A stretch of 64,000 nucleotides of DNA from Elymus sibiricus. Taxonomy: Eukaryota; Streptophyta; Magnoliopsida; Poales; Poaceae. The notes under the pieces are model-generated. The model had not been told where the DNA came from and did not search any database. It saw only the letters and a program-made list of their open reading frames with translations. The stretch spans positions 368,674,720 to 368,738,719 of the forward strand of contig CM077671.1 of NCBI GenBank assembly GCA_039707655.1, given 5' to 3'. The position numbers and the translations under genes were made by a program. Below, one piece after another: positions 42,531-54,916 of this stretch (position 1 is its first letter; every line of letters starts with the position of its first letter).

Positions 42531-45500
42531 ATGGTTGGCGCTACGCGCGGAACCCCTGAGGGATTCAGACCAGACCAGGCTAGTGGTTCACAACAACCAC
42601 CTCCGCCACCACCAAATCTAGCGGAAGTGATGGCCCATCAAACCAAACTACTGGATATGCTAGTGCAAGCACAACAACATCAGTTACATCCTCATCAGCG
42701 CGGACGTGAAGAACCCCCATCGGCCGGTTATCAGGATTTCTTCAGTACGCAGCCCCCGTTATTCCATAAGACTAAAGAACCTCTTGATGCGAATGCATGG
42801 CTCCGTACCATCGAGTCCAAGTTTGCACTACTCTCTGCCCCCATGTTCCAAAGCAAACAAGACTCTCTTCGCAGCCCAGCAGCTCCGTGGTACTGCTTGC
42901 ATCTGGTGGGACCACTACTATACCATGCAGCCGGTTGGACATGTCGTCACCTGGGAGGAATTCAAGACCGCCTTTAGGGCGCATCATATCCCAGAAGGAC
43001 TCATTGAGTGATTTTGGCGCTTACCCAAGGAACCCGCGCTGTACTCCAATACGCACAGGCTTTCAATCACCTGTGCCAGTACGCGGGCTATCATGCCGAC
43101 ACGGACGCCAAGAAAAGAGATCGTTTCCGTCGCGGAGTGAACACCAAGCTTAAGGAACGCCTAAATCTGGTTAGGGCTGACAACTTCAACGAGTTAGTCA
43201 ATATGGCCATTACCCAAGAGGACTGTATCTCAGCCCGTCGTGCTGAGAAAAGGCAGAAAATATCTACTGGACCCTCGAATGCTCAACCTTCGAGGTATCG
43301 GTTGATTCAGAACCTAGTTCCCCGAGCTCCGCCCAGAAATGTTCCATCAGGCAGGTGGGTAGCTAGGCCCCCACAACAACCCCGATTCAACAGGCCACCA
43401 GTGCCTCGACCTCCGCAACAGCAACAACAATTTGGTCCAAGGCCGAACCCCCCGCAGTTTAATCAAGGGAACAACATCAATCGATGTTTCAACTGCGGTA
43501 GTCTGGCGCATTTTGTCAAAGACTGCCCACAACCGAGGAGAACATTCCCCGGGCAGGCCTCCAACTCCAATAACAAGAACAAGGGCAAGAGGCAGGTTAT
43601 GCAAGTCCATCAAGGAAGAGTGAATTTCACTACTCTATCGGAACTTCCGGAAGGTGCACCAGTGATGACGGGTACATTTACTCTACACCATCACCCTGCA
43701 ATTATACTTTTTGATTCTGGTGCAACCCATAGTTTTATCAGTACAAGGTTTGGGACCAAAATAGGTTTGGATTTCTACCCCACTAATGGAACATATATGA
43801 TAACAACCCCTGGAGGTAGAATTGCATCAAATCAAATTTGTAGAGATGTACCAATCCAATTGGGTAGCACTCTGATAAGGACAGCCTTAATTTTATTAAA
43901 CCTAGAGGGAATGGATATTCTCCTAGGTATGGATTGGATGACCAGACATCGGGTATTGCTAGGTATCTTTTCTCGAGTGGTTGAGATAGATTCCCCAGAA
44001 TACGGAAATACCATTCTTTATCTTCCACGGCAGGAGTATATCAGCTCTTGCGTTTATGCTATAGAAGGAATCAAGTTAGAGGACATCCCTGTCGTATGTG
44101 AGTACCCAGATGTTTTTCCGGACGATTTTCCTGTAATGCCTCCTGATAGAGATGTTGAGTTTGTTATAGGGTTACAACATGGCACAGCCCCCATCGCTAA
44201 GAGACCCTATCGTATGCCACCCAATGAGCTGGCAGAGTTGAAAGTTCAACTTCAGGAACTCCTTGATAAGGGTTATATTCGCCCAAGTGCTTCACCTTGG
44301 GGATGCCCTGCTCTGTTTGTGAAGAAAAAGGATCATAGTCTTAGACTGTGTGTTGACTATCGTCCACTCAATGCGGTTACTATTAAGAACAAATATCCTC
44401 TTCCCCGCATTGATATCCTGTTTGATCAATTAGCCGGAGCCAAGGTATTCTCCAAAATTGACCTTCGCTCTGGGTATCATCAGATAAAGATTAAGCCAAG
44501 TGATATTTCAAAAATAGCTTTCTCTACCATATATGGACTCTATGAATATCTGGTTATGTCCTTTGGTCTTACCAATGCACCGGCATATTTCATGTATCTC
44601 ATGAACTTAGTTTTCATGCCGGAGCTTGATAAATTTGTCGTGGTTTTCATCGACGATATTCTGATTTATTCCAAAAACCTTGAAGATCACGCTGGGCATC
44701 TTCATGTTGTTCTTCAGCATTTGCGAGATCACCATCTGTATGCCAAATTCTCTAAATATGAATTTTGGCTTGATACCGTTAAATTTTTGGGTCACACCAT
44801 TTCCAAGGACGGTATATCTGTTGATTCGAGTAAAGTCCAAGAAGTAATGGATTGGAAGCCTCCTACTTCAGTACATCAGATCCGTAGTTTTCTTGGTCTT
44901 GCTGGCTACTATCGTCATTTCATTCCAGATTTCTCCTGGATAGCCAAACCCATGACAGAATTGTTAAAGGAAGGGGTTAAATTCTCCTGGAATGAGAACT
45001 GTGAAGAAGCATTTCACACTTTAAGAGCATATCTGACCACTGCCCCAGTTTTGGCTCAGCCAGATATATCCAGACCTTTTGACGTCTATTGTGATGCATC
45101 GGGCATCGGACTTGGGTGTGTTCTTATGCAAGATAACCGAGTGATTGCTTATGCCTCTAGAGCACTTCGGACACATGAGCAGAACTATCCTACTCATGAT
45201 CTTGAGCTTGCAGCCGTCATACATGCACTTAAAATTTGGAGACACCATCTTATGGGTACCAAGTGCAACATCTACACTGATCATAAGAGCCTTAAGTACA
45301 TCTTTACGCAAGCAGATTTGAATATGAGACAAAGACGTTGGCTAGAGATTATAAAGGATTATGATCTTGAAGTACACTACCATCCAGGCAAAGCCAATGT
45401 GGTTGCGGATGCACTCAATCGCAAATCACATTGTTATTGCTTATCAGTAGAAGCTTTCAATAAAACTCTCTGCTGGGAAATGAGAAAGCTTAATCTAGAG

Positions 45501-46984
45501 ATCGTTCCTCAAGGCAGTCTGAATCATATAACAATTGAGCCTACCCTCCGATATAGTATTGTTATAGCACAATTACATGATGAGGGAGTCGGAATTATCA
45601 AGAAACAGTTAGCCCAAGGAGAAGAAAAATATAAGTGCTTCCAAGTGGATCATAAAGGAATTCTATGGTTTAATGGGCGTATGGTTGTACCCAAAAACCA
45701 TTAGCTTCGCAAGCAGATATTGGATGAGGCACATTTGTCCAAGTTTACTATGCACCCTGGCAGTACCAAGATGTACCAAGATTTGAAACAGAATTTTTGG
45801 TGGACTCGTATGAAGAGAGAAATAGCAAAATATGTCTCTGAATGTGACATTTGCCAGAGAGTTAAGGCCAGTCACTTAAGGATTTCTGGTACGCTGCAGC
45901 CTCTACCTATTCCTTCTTGGAAATGGGAAGATATCAGTATGGATTTTATCGTGGGTTTACCCAACACTTCCCAGAGGCATGATTCCATTTGGGTGATTGT
46001 GGATAGATTAACCAAGACCGCTCATTTTCTTCCTGTGCATACCACTTACAATGCTAAGAAGTATGCTGAAACCTATCTAGACCAAATCGTTCGTCTCCAT
46101 GGAATACCTAAGACGATCATCTCTGATCGTGGAGCACAGTTTATTGCTCATTTCTGAGAGCAACTTCAACAAACTCTTGGAACCAAGTTAATCCGAAGCT
46201 CCGCATATCATCCATAGACTGATGGCAAACAGAACGGATAAACCAAATCCTAGAAGATATGCTGTGAGCCTGTGTAATCCAGTATGATAAGAATTGGGAC
46301 AAATGCTTAGCATTGGAGGAATTCTCTTACAACAACAGTTATCAGTCAAGTATCCGAATGGCCCCTTTTGAAGCATTATATGGTCGCCAATGCCGAACTC
46401 CTTTGAATTGGTCTCAGACAGGAGAACGGAAGATCTTTGGGCCCGATCTCATCACTGAAGCAGAAGAAAAGGTAAAAGTCATTCAGAACAATCTAAAAGC
46501 AGCCCAATCAAGACAAAAGAGCTACGCAGACAAAAGGAGAAAAGCAATACAGTTTGAAGTGGGTGATTTTGTATACCTGCGAGTATCTCCTACTCGAGGT
46601 GTTCAACGATTTGGTATCAAAGGCAAACTCGCTCCTCGCTACGTTGGCCCTTTTGAAATCCTTGAAATTTGTGGACCCGTAGCCTATCGACTTCAACTTC
46701 CTTCTCAGCTAGCAGCCATTCATAATGTCTTCCATGTATCTCAACTTAAGAAGTGTATCAGTGTTCCTACTGAAGTCATTGATACACAAGCCATCAACAT
46801 CGAACCCGATCTTTCTTATATGGAACATCCGATCAGAATCTTAGATACCAAAGAAAGAAGTACCAGAAGAGAGATGATTAGGATGTTTAAGATCCAATGG
46901 AATCATCATACTGAAGAAGAAGCTACCTAGGAAACTGAAGACTATCTTCAGAAGAATTTCCCTGACTTCCTCAAGACTTCTTAG
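42531..46984 (+). pseudogene. Gypsy gag-pol polyprotein with chromodomain
   Basis: Gag starts at ATG 42531 directly after TTTTTCAG. A frame change near 42850 and a second break near 43010 interrupt Gag. From 43008 the frame runs to 45704: zinc knuckle [14 protein letters not shown], protease LFDSGATHS, reverse transcriptase with FIDD box, and RNase H ([10 protein letters not shown]). TAG at 45702-45704 separates the integrase N-terminal HHCC zinc finger. Core DDE residues are visible (D in MDFIVGLP, D in SDRGAQF), followed by TGA at 46155-46157, several stops and a frame change to 46313. The last part contains GPFEIL and a chromodomain (about 46825-46960) cut by TAG at 46928-46930, where a Trp codon is expected; the frame then ends at 46984. 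Inactive. Confidence 0.9.
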
Positions 46985-47037
46985 GTATCTATCATCCCAT
47001 TTTATCATTCCTGTAATCTCGGGACGAGATTCTTTTT

Positions 47038-47048
47038 AGGGGGGAAGG
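47038..47048 (+). other. Polypurine tract of gypsy element
   Basis: AGGGGGGAAGG immediately before the 3' LTR; primer for plus-strand DNA synthesis. Confidence 0.8.
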
Positions 47049-47049
47049 T

Positions 47050-50000
47050 TGTGGCACCCTAGGTGTCTAAATATAGCAAGCAAATAAGAAGGAATGTTTT
47101 GTATGCATTGATTTGTGTGAAATTTGAGTAAAGTTATAAAAATAAGGGTATTTATGTAATTTTATAAAAATGCAAGTCCTTTTATGCAAAAAGATTTGAA
47201 TTACAAAAGTAACTTTTACTTTTACTAAGGGCTAAAGTGTAAAAGTGCTAGTCATCATTACACTGCAAGTAAACTTGCAATTAGGCCCTAAACTTAGTGC
47301 AATTTGCTTGGATTAGGACAAAAACTTTATATTTTTGAATTTGGTTCAAGATTTCAAAATGAAACTTCACCCTTTGAGTTTTTGAACTTGAACACTAAAG
47401 CAAAGTTTTAGGGTTTAAAAAGTTCTACAACTTTTATTTAGACCTTTTTCGCATTTGAGCTTTAGTTTAATGGGAAATCTTGCTTTACCGAGAGGTCCCT
47501 AGAGTTTTTGTATTTCCACACAAGTCCCCCTGACACCCCCCTCTCTTCTTCTTCCTCTGGCTCCCCTGCTCCTCTGCCGCCGCGGCAGCGCCGCCCACCA
47601 CCACTGCAGACCCCCCCCCCCGTCGCCACCTCCTGATCCTAGCGCCTCCACGCGTCGTCCACAGGCCAGCTGCCGCCCTAGCTCCTCCCCTGCTGGCCTC
47701 CCCCGCGCGCGACACGCCGCCCCGCCTCTGCCCGAGCGCCGCTCGAACGCCACCGTGCCGCCGCCATGGCAAATGCCTGTGTCGCCCCCTCCCCTCACTC
47801 CTTCTTAGCTTGCCCGTGAGCTTCTTCAGCTCATGCCCCTCCCATTTCCCTCCCTCTCCTTTGTCGCGCACACCCCGAGCTCCCGGAACACCACCGCTGC
47901 CCTTCCTCCATGCCGGCGAGTCACTGGCCGCCGTGGACAGCTCACCCCCGCCCTTCCCGCACCACTACAACCCCTTAGAGAGCTTCCCCGTCGCCCCCTC
48001 AAGCTCCCCAGCCACTCCTCGTCGCCGTTCCACCGCCGGAGTACCCTCGCCGCCGTGCCCCTTTCCGCCGCCGTTTCGGTCCGCCACGGAAACCCAAGCT
48101 CCGGCCGTCCCCTCTCCTCCCCAAGACCACCAGTAGGTGCGCCTTGAGCTCCTGATGCTCACTGGCCACTTCTTCTCCACCCCCGAGTCCCCACCTCGCC
48201 GGAATTTGGCCGGCCTTTCTCGGTCCCGTTCTTCCCCGACGAGCCAAGGGCTCAATTGCTTTGATTTGAAAAGCTATAGGGTCCTTTCTGCAAAAATTCA
48301 GTCCCTCCCCCAAATTCAAATCAGGGAACTTCTAAAATGTGTAGAAATTTGTAGAAAATTTAGAAAAATTCAGTCCCTCCCCCAAATTCAGTCCTTGAGT
48401 TATGCTCTACAAGTTTTTTTATTGTGATCTTGAGCTGAATGTGCGTGCTTTTTGTTGTAGATTAAATACTAGGAAATAGATGCTTTAATTAGATCTCTCA
48501 ATCCATAGCTGTGATGTAGTTGAAACTTGAAACTTAGGTTGTATGTCTCATGTATAGCTTTGTGTAAATTTTGTAGACTCAGTACTGCTCTTTAGCTTAG
48601 AAGTTTGAGTGCCTTTGTTTGATGTTGATGAAATGTTTAGAATTTATTCTAGTATGCTTCTTTCAGTGTTTATAGCTGAAATTTATACTCTAGCTTCCTT
48701 TTTGCATGTATGATCCATGATAAAAATCTTAGGACCAGTAGCATGGTGTATCTTGAGTTATGAATTTATACTTGAGTTCAAACATAATTCATATATGCTA
48801 GTTCTTGTTTATGAAAAATTATGAAAATATTTTGAAGTGTTGCTCTTGAGTACTGTACCATGTTCACAAATGTTGAGTACAATATCTTGTGTAGAACTAC
48901 AGATATAAATAGATCTTAATAAAATAGTGCTGTTTTTGAGTATTTTTGTGGCATAGTTCCTGTAAGGATAAAATCTTGATAATTTCACAGTAGCTTAAAC
49001 ATAGCTTCATCTGTAACTGGTAAAAGTTTCAACCCCAGTGCTATAGTATTTTGTTCTGTAAAAATAAAATATGTTCTAGGTGCTGACTGTTTGGAATATT
49101 TATTCTGGTTTATAAAATGCTTGAAATAATCTGAAAATTTTAGGATAATTTTGATCCTGTTTGTTCTGTCTATCATAATTTTTGTAGCACCATATCTTGA
49201 CCTTAAGATCAGATGGTTATATTTAATAAACCATGTATATTAGATTAAAATAAAACCAACCCTAGTTGTTCTAGGCAGTTAAACATGTTGTTTAGTGTAG
49301 TTAATTAAGTTAGTTTATACTCGATAAATGACTGCCCAGTAGAAAAGTAAATGATGTGTTTGATGAGTGAAATGTGTTTTTGTTGGATTGCAACTCTATA
49401 GTGAAATAGAATGAAAGTGTATGCATCTTCTAAACTGCCTGTTTGCATCTCATGTAGACTCGACAACTCTCGCTGACGGAGACTATCAACTACTCCCGAA
49501 AACCAAAATGGGAATTTTTGAAGACCCCGGGAACGTCGTCGAAGGTTTAACTGAAGCCCCGAACCCGAGTTCAGAGGATTTTTTTAACCTCTCTGACCCC
49601 AGCCTCACCAGCGAAGGCAAGCCCCGGACATGAAACCTTTATCTTACTATACTGCCATTCATATATCTATATATGTTTACTTGTGCATTTAAGTTCATAG
49701 GAGTTATGATGAAACCCTAGTTGCACATTTCCAGGAACCCATGTACTGAATATTAGAACCTGAGTCTGACTAGTTGCTATGCTAATAGGACCGGTAGAAG
49801 TCGAGTGATTTCCGATCACTCGCGCGACATAGGAGTTGGATGTTTACTATTCTGCAATCATTATAAGGATAACGGACGGGGTTATGTGCAGTATCATGGC
49901 AAGGAATGAAACCCCGTCTGTGTTGATTAATTTGATAAGGTCGTAGTGTGTGGTAGTGGTGGTTAAGCATTTGAAAGTACTAGCCACATGCCGTGAGTTA

Positions 50001-51123
50001 TGGGTAAGCGGTAAGCCTAGTAACCAATCGGCCCGAGAAGTGGACTTCTCCCTCACCACTCGACTTTTATTTTATGTTTACACGCACCGACGTGTGGGAG
50101 TACGTTCTGCAGAGCAGACGGGAGTACGGTCATACAGTCGCGCTGTAGACGTATGTCCTGCACATTGGATGTGCGTATGGTCCTGCAGTCGCTTGTGGTG
50201 ACGCTGTTCCATGACTCGGAATGAAAGGCAAACGGTTGCTTGGGAACGATCTTTTGATGTTTCGGGCGTGTGAGTTAGGTTTACCTTGCAAGGTTTGGAA
50301 ATTCGATTCAGAATCGTCCGTTTCTCGCGGAGATTGAGACTGCTTGATACTTCTGCCACATAGAGTAACAAGAGTAATCTTATGATGAGTAATACTGATG
50401 TATGCTTTAAAAGCTCTACCATGCTTGGGTAGTTATAGTTGCTTACCTTGAATGGATAATCAACTAGAACCTGAAAGCTAAAATTTGAAATTAAGGACCT
50501 ACTCTTTGTTGCTTTTCAGCTGAAACAAAACCCAGAACCTTACCGAGCTTTCATGGTCTAGTTATGGGCTAAGTATACCCTAATCCCGGGTAAGCCTTGC
50601 TGAGTATTAGTATACTCAGTCTTGCTAGAATTTTATTTCAGGTATGCCCTTTGAGACTCCTGATGCCAGTCCCTCTTGGCCTTGCTCTGTACCACCTGGC
50701 TGGTCCGTGGAATGGGATCCGTCCCCGGCCGGCAATGATCCATCGGAATGACTCCGTACTTTGGGCTAAGTATGGTGCCTGTCTGTGCGATGTGTAGTCG
50801 CGATGTTTTATTTCCGCCGCTGTTTAAACAATGTCCGTGAAAAACCGAAAGTTTTGAACTAATGCTGATGTAAATTTGCTTTAGCTAGGTATAACTACAA
50901 CTGATGTGTAATAATGTTTAATTAACCTGTGGTGTAAAATGTGATGGTAATTGTATCTCTGAACTCGCCTTCATGCGGGGTACGCTTGTTCGATCCGGAA
51001 TCCGGTGGTTGCATCGGGACGTTACCCGACAGACCAATGGATTATACCGTTTGAAGTGCGTTGAACTTCTGGATGATGGTCTGCGCACTTGAGCCGATGT
51101 AATTCAGAAGTGGTTCTGCCACA
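47050..51123 (+). repeat. 3' LTR of gypsy element (long form)
   Basis: 4074 bp, TG...CA. It contains a C-run (47610-47619), a GC-rich Pro/Ser-coding-looking patch (47525-48180) and an AT-rich part (48180-49110) absent from the 5' LTR. The GC-rich frames are not supported as genes. Confidence 0.9.
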
Positions 51124-51128
51124 CTATT

Positions 51129-52480
51129 AGCGTGGGACAACTATTTTATAGCAAGCTCTGAGCAATTTTTGGGCCACCGATAGTTTTGACCTTTTGGCTG
51201 GTAATTTGGTGGCCCATTAAATTTTAGGTATGAGTCTCACTCATGTCATTAGGTGATTGTTGGTGTGTGCTTTTATGCTCAGCTTCCAGATGGTTTGATG
51301 CTTTGTTTTTAGTGGCGTTGAATTAACTTGCTAGTTGCTATAGAATCACAATAAATTACTAAATTTCTGACCTTCTGACCATCAATACTATCTTGATCTT
51401 TACTTTAAATAATATACTGTATAGTATATCGGTCCTAGAGTATATAGTACCACTAGACTACGATTAGGACCGACTAGCCTCGACTAATCAGACCGATTGA
51501 CGACCAATCATGACTAATTATCTTATTAGGACCTTAGGACTACACACAACTTTATGATTTGAAAACATTGATCGGCGGGATGGGTGGGGGACTCGGATGG
51601 GGGAAGGGGCAGCGACGGCTCGCGGTGGAGGAGTTGCTGAGCTTGTTGGACCCTCGGGAGAAGGATCGCTGGCATGAGCGTTCCTAATGGTTGCGTCGCT
51701 CGGGTCTGGTTGGCGACGGTCTCTTCGGTGTCTAGTCTACTAGCGCAGGTTCATGGATGTGGCTGCGGTGAGCGCAGGGTGAAATCTCAATATGGTCTCA
51801 CTCCAGCCGGCAATGGCGCCGCTTCGTGTTCATGAAGGCTCTGCGATGCGCTACCCGTACTATATAGCCATGTTGAAGCTTGGTGTTACGGGAAATCATT
51901 CGAGGAAATCCTAGTCGTCGTTACGCCAGCATCAGCATAGGTGACACCTTTTGGTGCCACTTTCTCGCAGGAGGCGATGTTAATGTCTCTCTATACCTAT
52001 GCGCTTGGAGGGGGTATACGTAAAGAGATTGGCAAGCAACATATAATTCGGACATCAAGTTTCTAATAGACGAGAGATGTGATGGATTGATATCGTATGG
52101 ATATATCGCAAGATTGAAACGGGGATGAAGAAAAAGATTGAAGCTCAATTTTTTATTTTTTTTATTTTAGAGTTTTCTTTTCTTATGTGTGAAATCCTCA
52201 TCTGAGGTTTAGGAGAGTCTATAAACTCTTTTAAAATATTTTAGCTGTAGTCATTCGCTTGGCTTGCGAGTGATCAATCTTTTAAAAAAAACACAGCTGA
52301 GCTGATGACTGATGAGTACGGTACAACAAGTTTCTACCTACTTGTAGCTCGGTGCAGTACAGTACGGGTAGTCAACCCTACCAGGCTACCACAGTAGTCG
52401 TCGAGTACAAACCCGGGAGCAAAGCATACGCAGCTGAGGTGAGGTGAGCTGAGGTCTCTTCTCCAATCCAATCCCAAGGC
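51129..52480. other. No gene recognised; flank of gypsy and upstream of ABCB1-like gene
   Basis: 51460-51545 resumes CGACTAATC-type words. 51550-51900 is GC-rich with short frames only. 52200-52480 is the distal promoter flank of the transporter gene. Confidence 0.5.
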
Positions 52481-52505
52481 CATCCAAGCAGGGCAGGGCG
52501 GCCAT

Positions 52506-52510
52506 TATAA
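52506..52510 (+). promoter_or_regulatory. TATA box of ABCB1-like gene
   Basis: TATAA in CCATTATAAGAAGAG lies about 140 bp before the ATG at 52648. GA-rich leader sequence follows. Confidence 0.5.
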
Positions 52511-52847
52511 GAAGAGTACAAAGAGGAGAGAGGGAGAGGCAGGCAGTAGGCTTCCAATCCCACCCAACGGCCAGCGGCCCTCTTCATCTGCTTAATTTGC
52601 TCTGCTCTGCCCCTGCTGCCGAGTGCCGAGGTGGATTCTTTGCCCCCATGTCCGGCGCCGCTGCCGACCCGGAGGAGATCAGGGCGCGCGTCGTCGTCCT
52701 CGGCGCGCACCATGCCGCCGACGAGTGGGCGCGCCCGGAGCTGGAGGCCTTCCACCTGCCCTCCCCATCCCAATCTAGCTTCCTAGCACAGCACGGAGAA
52801 GCAGCAGAGCAATCCACCACACCCCCTGCTGCTGCTGCTGCTACCAC

Positions 52848-53363
52848 TGTTATTTTTGGTTTGACCTCGGTCAAACAACTAACTAGCGATAGATTAGGAG
52901 TCCGTTTGCCGTGATCGGGAGGCAAGCATTAAGCAAAATTGGACTCTGGCCCCGGCCCTACAGTGCCTCTATATAAGAAAGAGGATTACCCTGTGGGTAA
53001 TTAATTTCTAAGCTATTGGCTTAAAACCCTAAGACTCCACCCTAATCACCGATCTCTAAGAGCGCTGGAAGGGCTGGAAGCCAGTGCTCCACGACCGGGG
53101 CAATCCCGGTGGCGACCCGAAGGCCGGCGCTACCCCGACAAGAGTTTGAAGGAACGACTACGGTTCGCCCCAGACAGTGCGCTCGCCCTCGACTTCCTAG
53201 CGCCTGCATCTCCCTCGACCGGCGACATGGACACCAATGCTAGTGCTGGTATTGGATCGATCCCCTATTCCGCATTAGATTATGTACTAGGTGATCTATT
53301 CATGACTAGAGGTTCTGGGTAATTAAGATTGTTCTAAGTATTGTTAGTTCAATCTATCTAGCA
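52848..53363 (+). repeat. 5' LTR of copia element
   Basis: 516 bp. It contains a CTATATAAGAAAGAGG promoter-like word near 52968 and ends ATCTAGCA before the primer site. Confidence 0.92.
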
Positions 53364-53365
53364 AT

Positions 53366-53377
53366 TGGTATCAGAGC
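53366..53377 (+). other. Primer-binding site, tRNA-Met
   Basis: TGGTATCAGAGC two bases after the 5' LTR. Confidence 0.9.
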
Positions 53378-54916
53378 CTAAGACTAGTCAGTTAGATTCC
53401 TAGTAAACCCTAAGTCTCTGTTAAGGTTGGTTACGATCCTGAGCTAGATGCTTTGCATGTTTAAGCTAAGAATCAGTGCATATTTTATTAGATCAGTAAG
53501 GTTAGCACATGTTTTAGATGAGTTTTCAGTTAGACAGAATTAATTTTCGCGATCTAAGTCTCGAATTATGCACACTAAGTTAGCTCACGCGCAATTAAGG
53601 TTAGATCAGCAACTAGAAGGAGGGGATGCAAATTAAAAAAATCAAATCAAATCAGAAATCCCCAATTCCCCTCCGAAACCCTAACCCTAAGTTTGAGATC
53701 AGAGGGCCTTACCTTGGCCTCGGCGGCCGCGCGTGGCATAAGCTTCGCCGCTCACGCGTGTCCGCCGTCTTCAGATCCGGCGCGGAGCTCCCTTGAGCTC
53801 TCCCGCGACCGGCCGGCTCCACCCGAGCCGCGACGTCAGTTGGTCGCGGTGCGGTCGGACAGCTCCACCCGTTGCGCGCGTGCGTCGCCGGCGCACGGGG
53901 CCGGGCCATCTCAGATCCGGCGCCGCTGCCGGACTTAGAGCTCCGGCGGAGCCCCTTGGCGGGTCGCGCGCTATACGCACGCGACACGCAGAGAGGGCCC
54001 GTGGGGCTCCTGCCTTGGCGGCGCACGGAGGAGGAGGGAAGGGGGAGGGGGTCTTTGGATCTCTCCCTCTCGCTCGCTCTCGCCGGTCGGAGGTGGGGAA
54101 GAAAGCGGCGGCGCCGGCGGAGAGCTCGCCGGCGGCTGCGCTGAGAAAGAGGCCGGGACGGGGGGAGGGGAGAAAATGAGTTAGGGTTTTTCCGCTCCCC
54201 ATCGATTTCGGGTTTAAGTACCCCGCCGGGACGCGCGTGGTCCGTTCGATCGGAATCGACGGCCACGATCGCGCCCAAGCGAGGGTTCGCCGGCCGCGAT
54301 GGGCCAGCTGGGCCGCCGGTGCGACGACCACTCGGGCCTCAGGGCCGCAAGCGTCGCTAGGCCAAACGCGACGCGGGCCGCTTCGTTGGGCCGCGCCGTG
54401 CGAGCCGGGCCGCCTAATGCGACGGCCGTAAGGGCCAGCTGGGCCGCGAGTGTGACCAGACCGTTTCGGGCCGTTTTAGTTTAAGGGCCATTTTCAGACT
54501 TCTTTAGTTAATTTCGCGAATTCGGCCCAAATTTCAGTTCTGAGTTTAGTAAATTCCCTGCGTTTAAGTGCTTTAAGTTTGCATAAGTCAAATTAAGTTT
54601 AAATTTAAGTTTTAGTGGTTGATGTTCATGTTAATTCACTGAATTTAAGTTTGATCCACCACTATACTTTGAGATGCCTCTAAATGAATGGAACCACCGG
54701 GAAGTTTGTTTAGAGTAAACTTGTGATTAATTCTGACCACCGTTGTTTTAATCATGAGTAATTAAGACGAAATTTCGATTGTTTTCCCCACCGGTGATGC
54801 AATTTGAAATTTCAATTGTGTGATTTTAATCAGACCACCGTAGGGTTATTATCATACTTTAACTCGCATTTCTTTGTATATAAGATTACTAATTTAAGTT
54901 TTCTCGATGCTTTTCA
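53378..54916 (+). other. Copia untranslated leader with GC-rich insert
   Basis: No gene. 53700-54480 is strikingly GC-rich with overlapping low-complexity frames on both strands, between AT-rich flanks. It ends in TTTTCAG before the gag frame. Confidence 0.5.

Larger units (their letters stand above)
37186..51123 (+). mobile_element. Ty3/gypsy chromovirus (Tekay/Del-like), 13.9 kb
   Basis: LTRs begin TGTG(A/G)CACCC and end GCCACA. CTATT flanks both sides (37181-37185, 51124-51128). A tRNA-Met primer site and a polypurine tract are in place. The internal order is extra ORF, gag, protease, RT, RNase H, integrase, chromodomain. Chromodomain and tRNA-Met primer point to the Tekay/Del group (RIRE3/RIRE8-like), as inference. 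Many stops and frame changes make it inactive. Confidence 0.9.

Noticed and set aside
53693..54484. Long overlapping frames in the copia leader
   Set aside because: GC-rich untranslated leader between primer site and gag; no domain.
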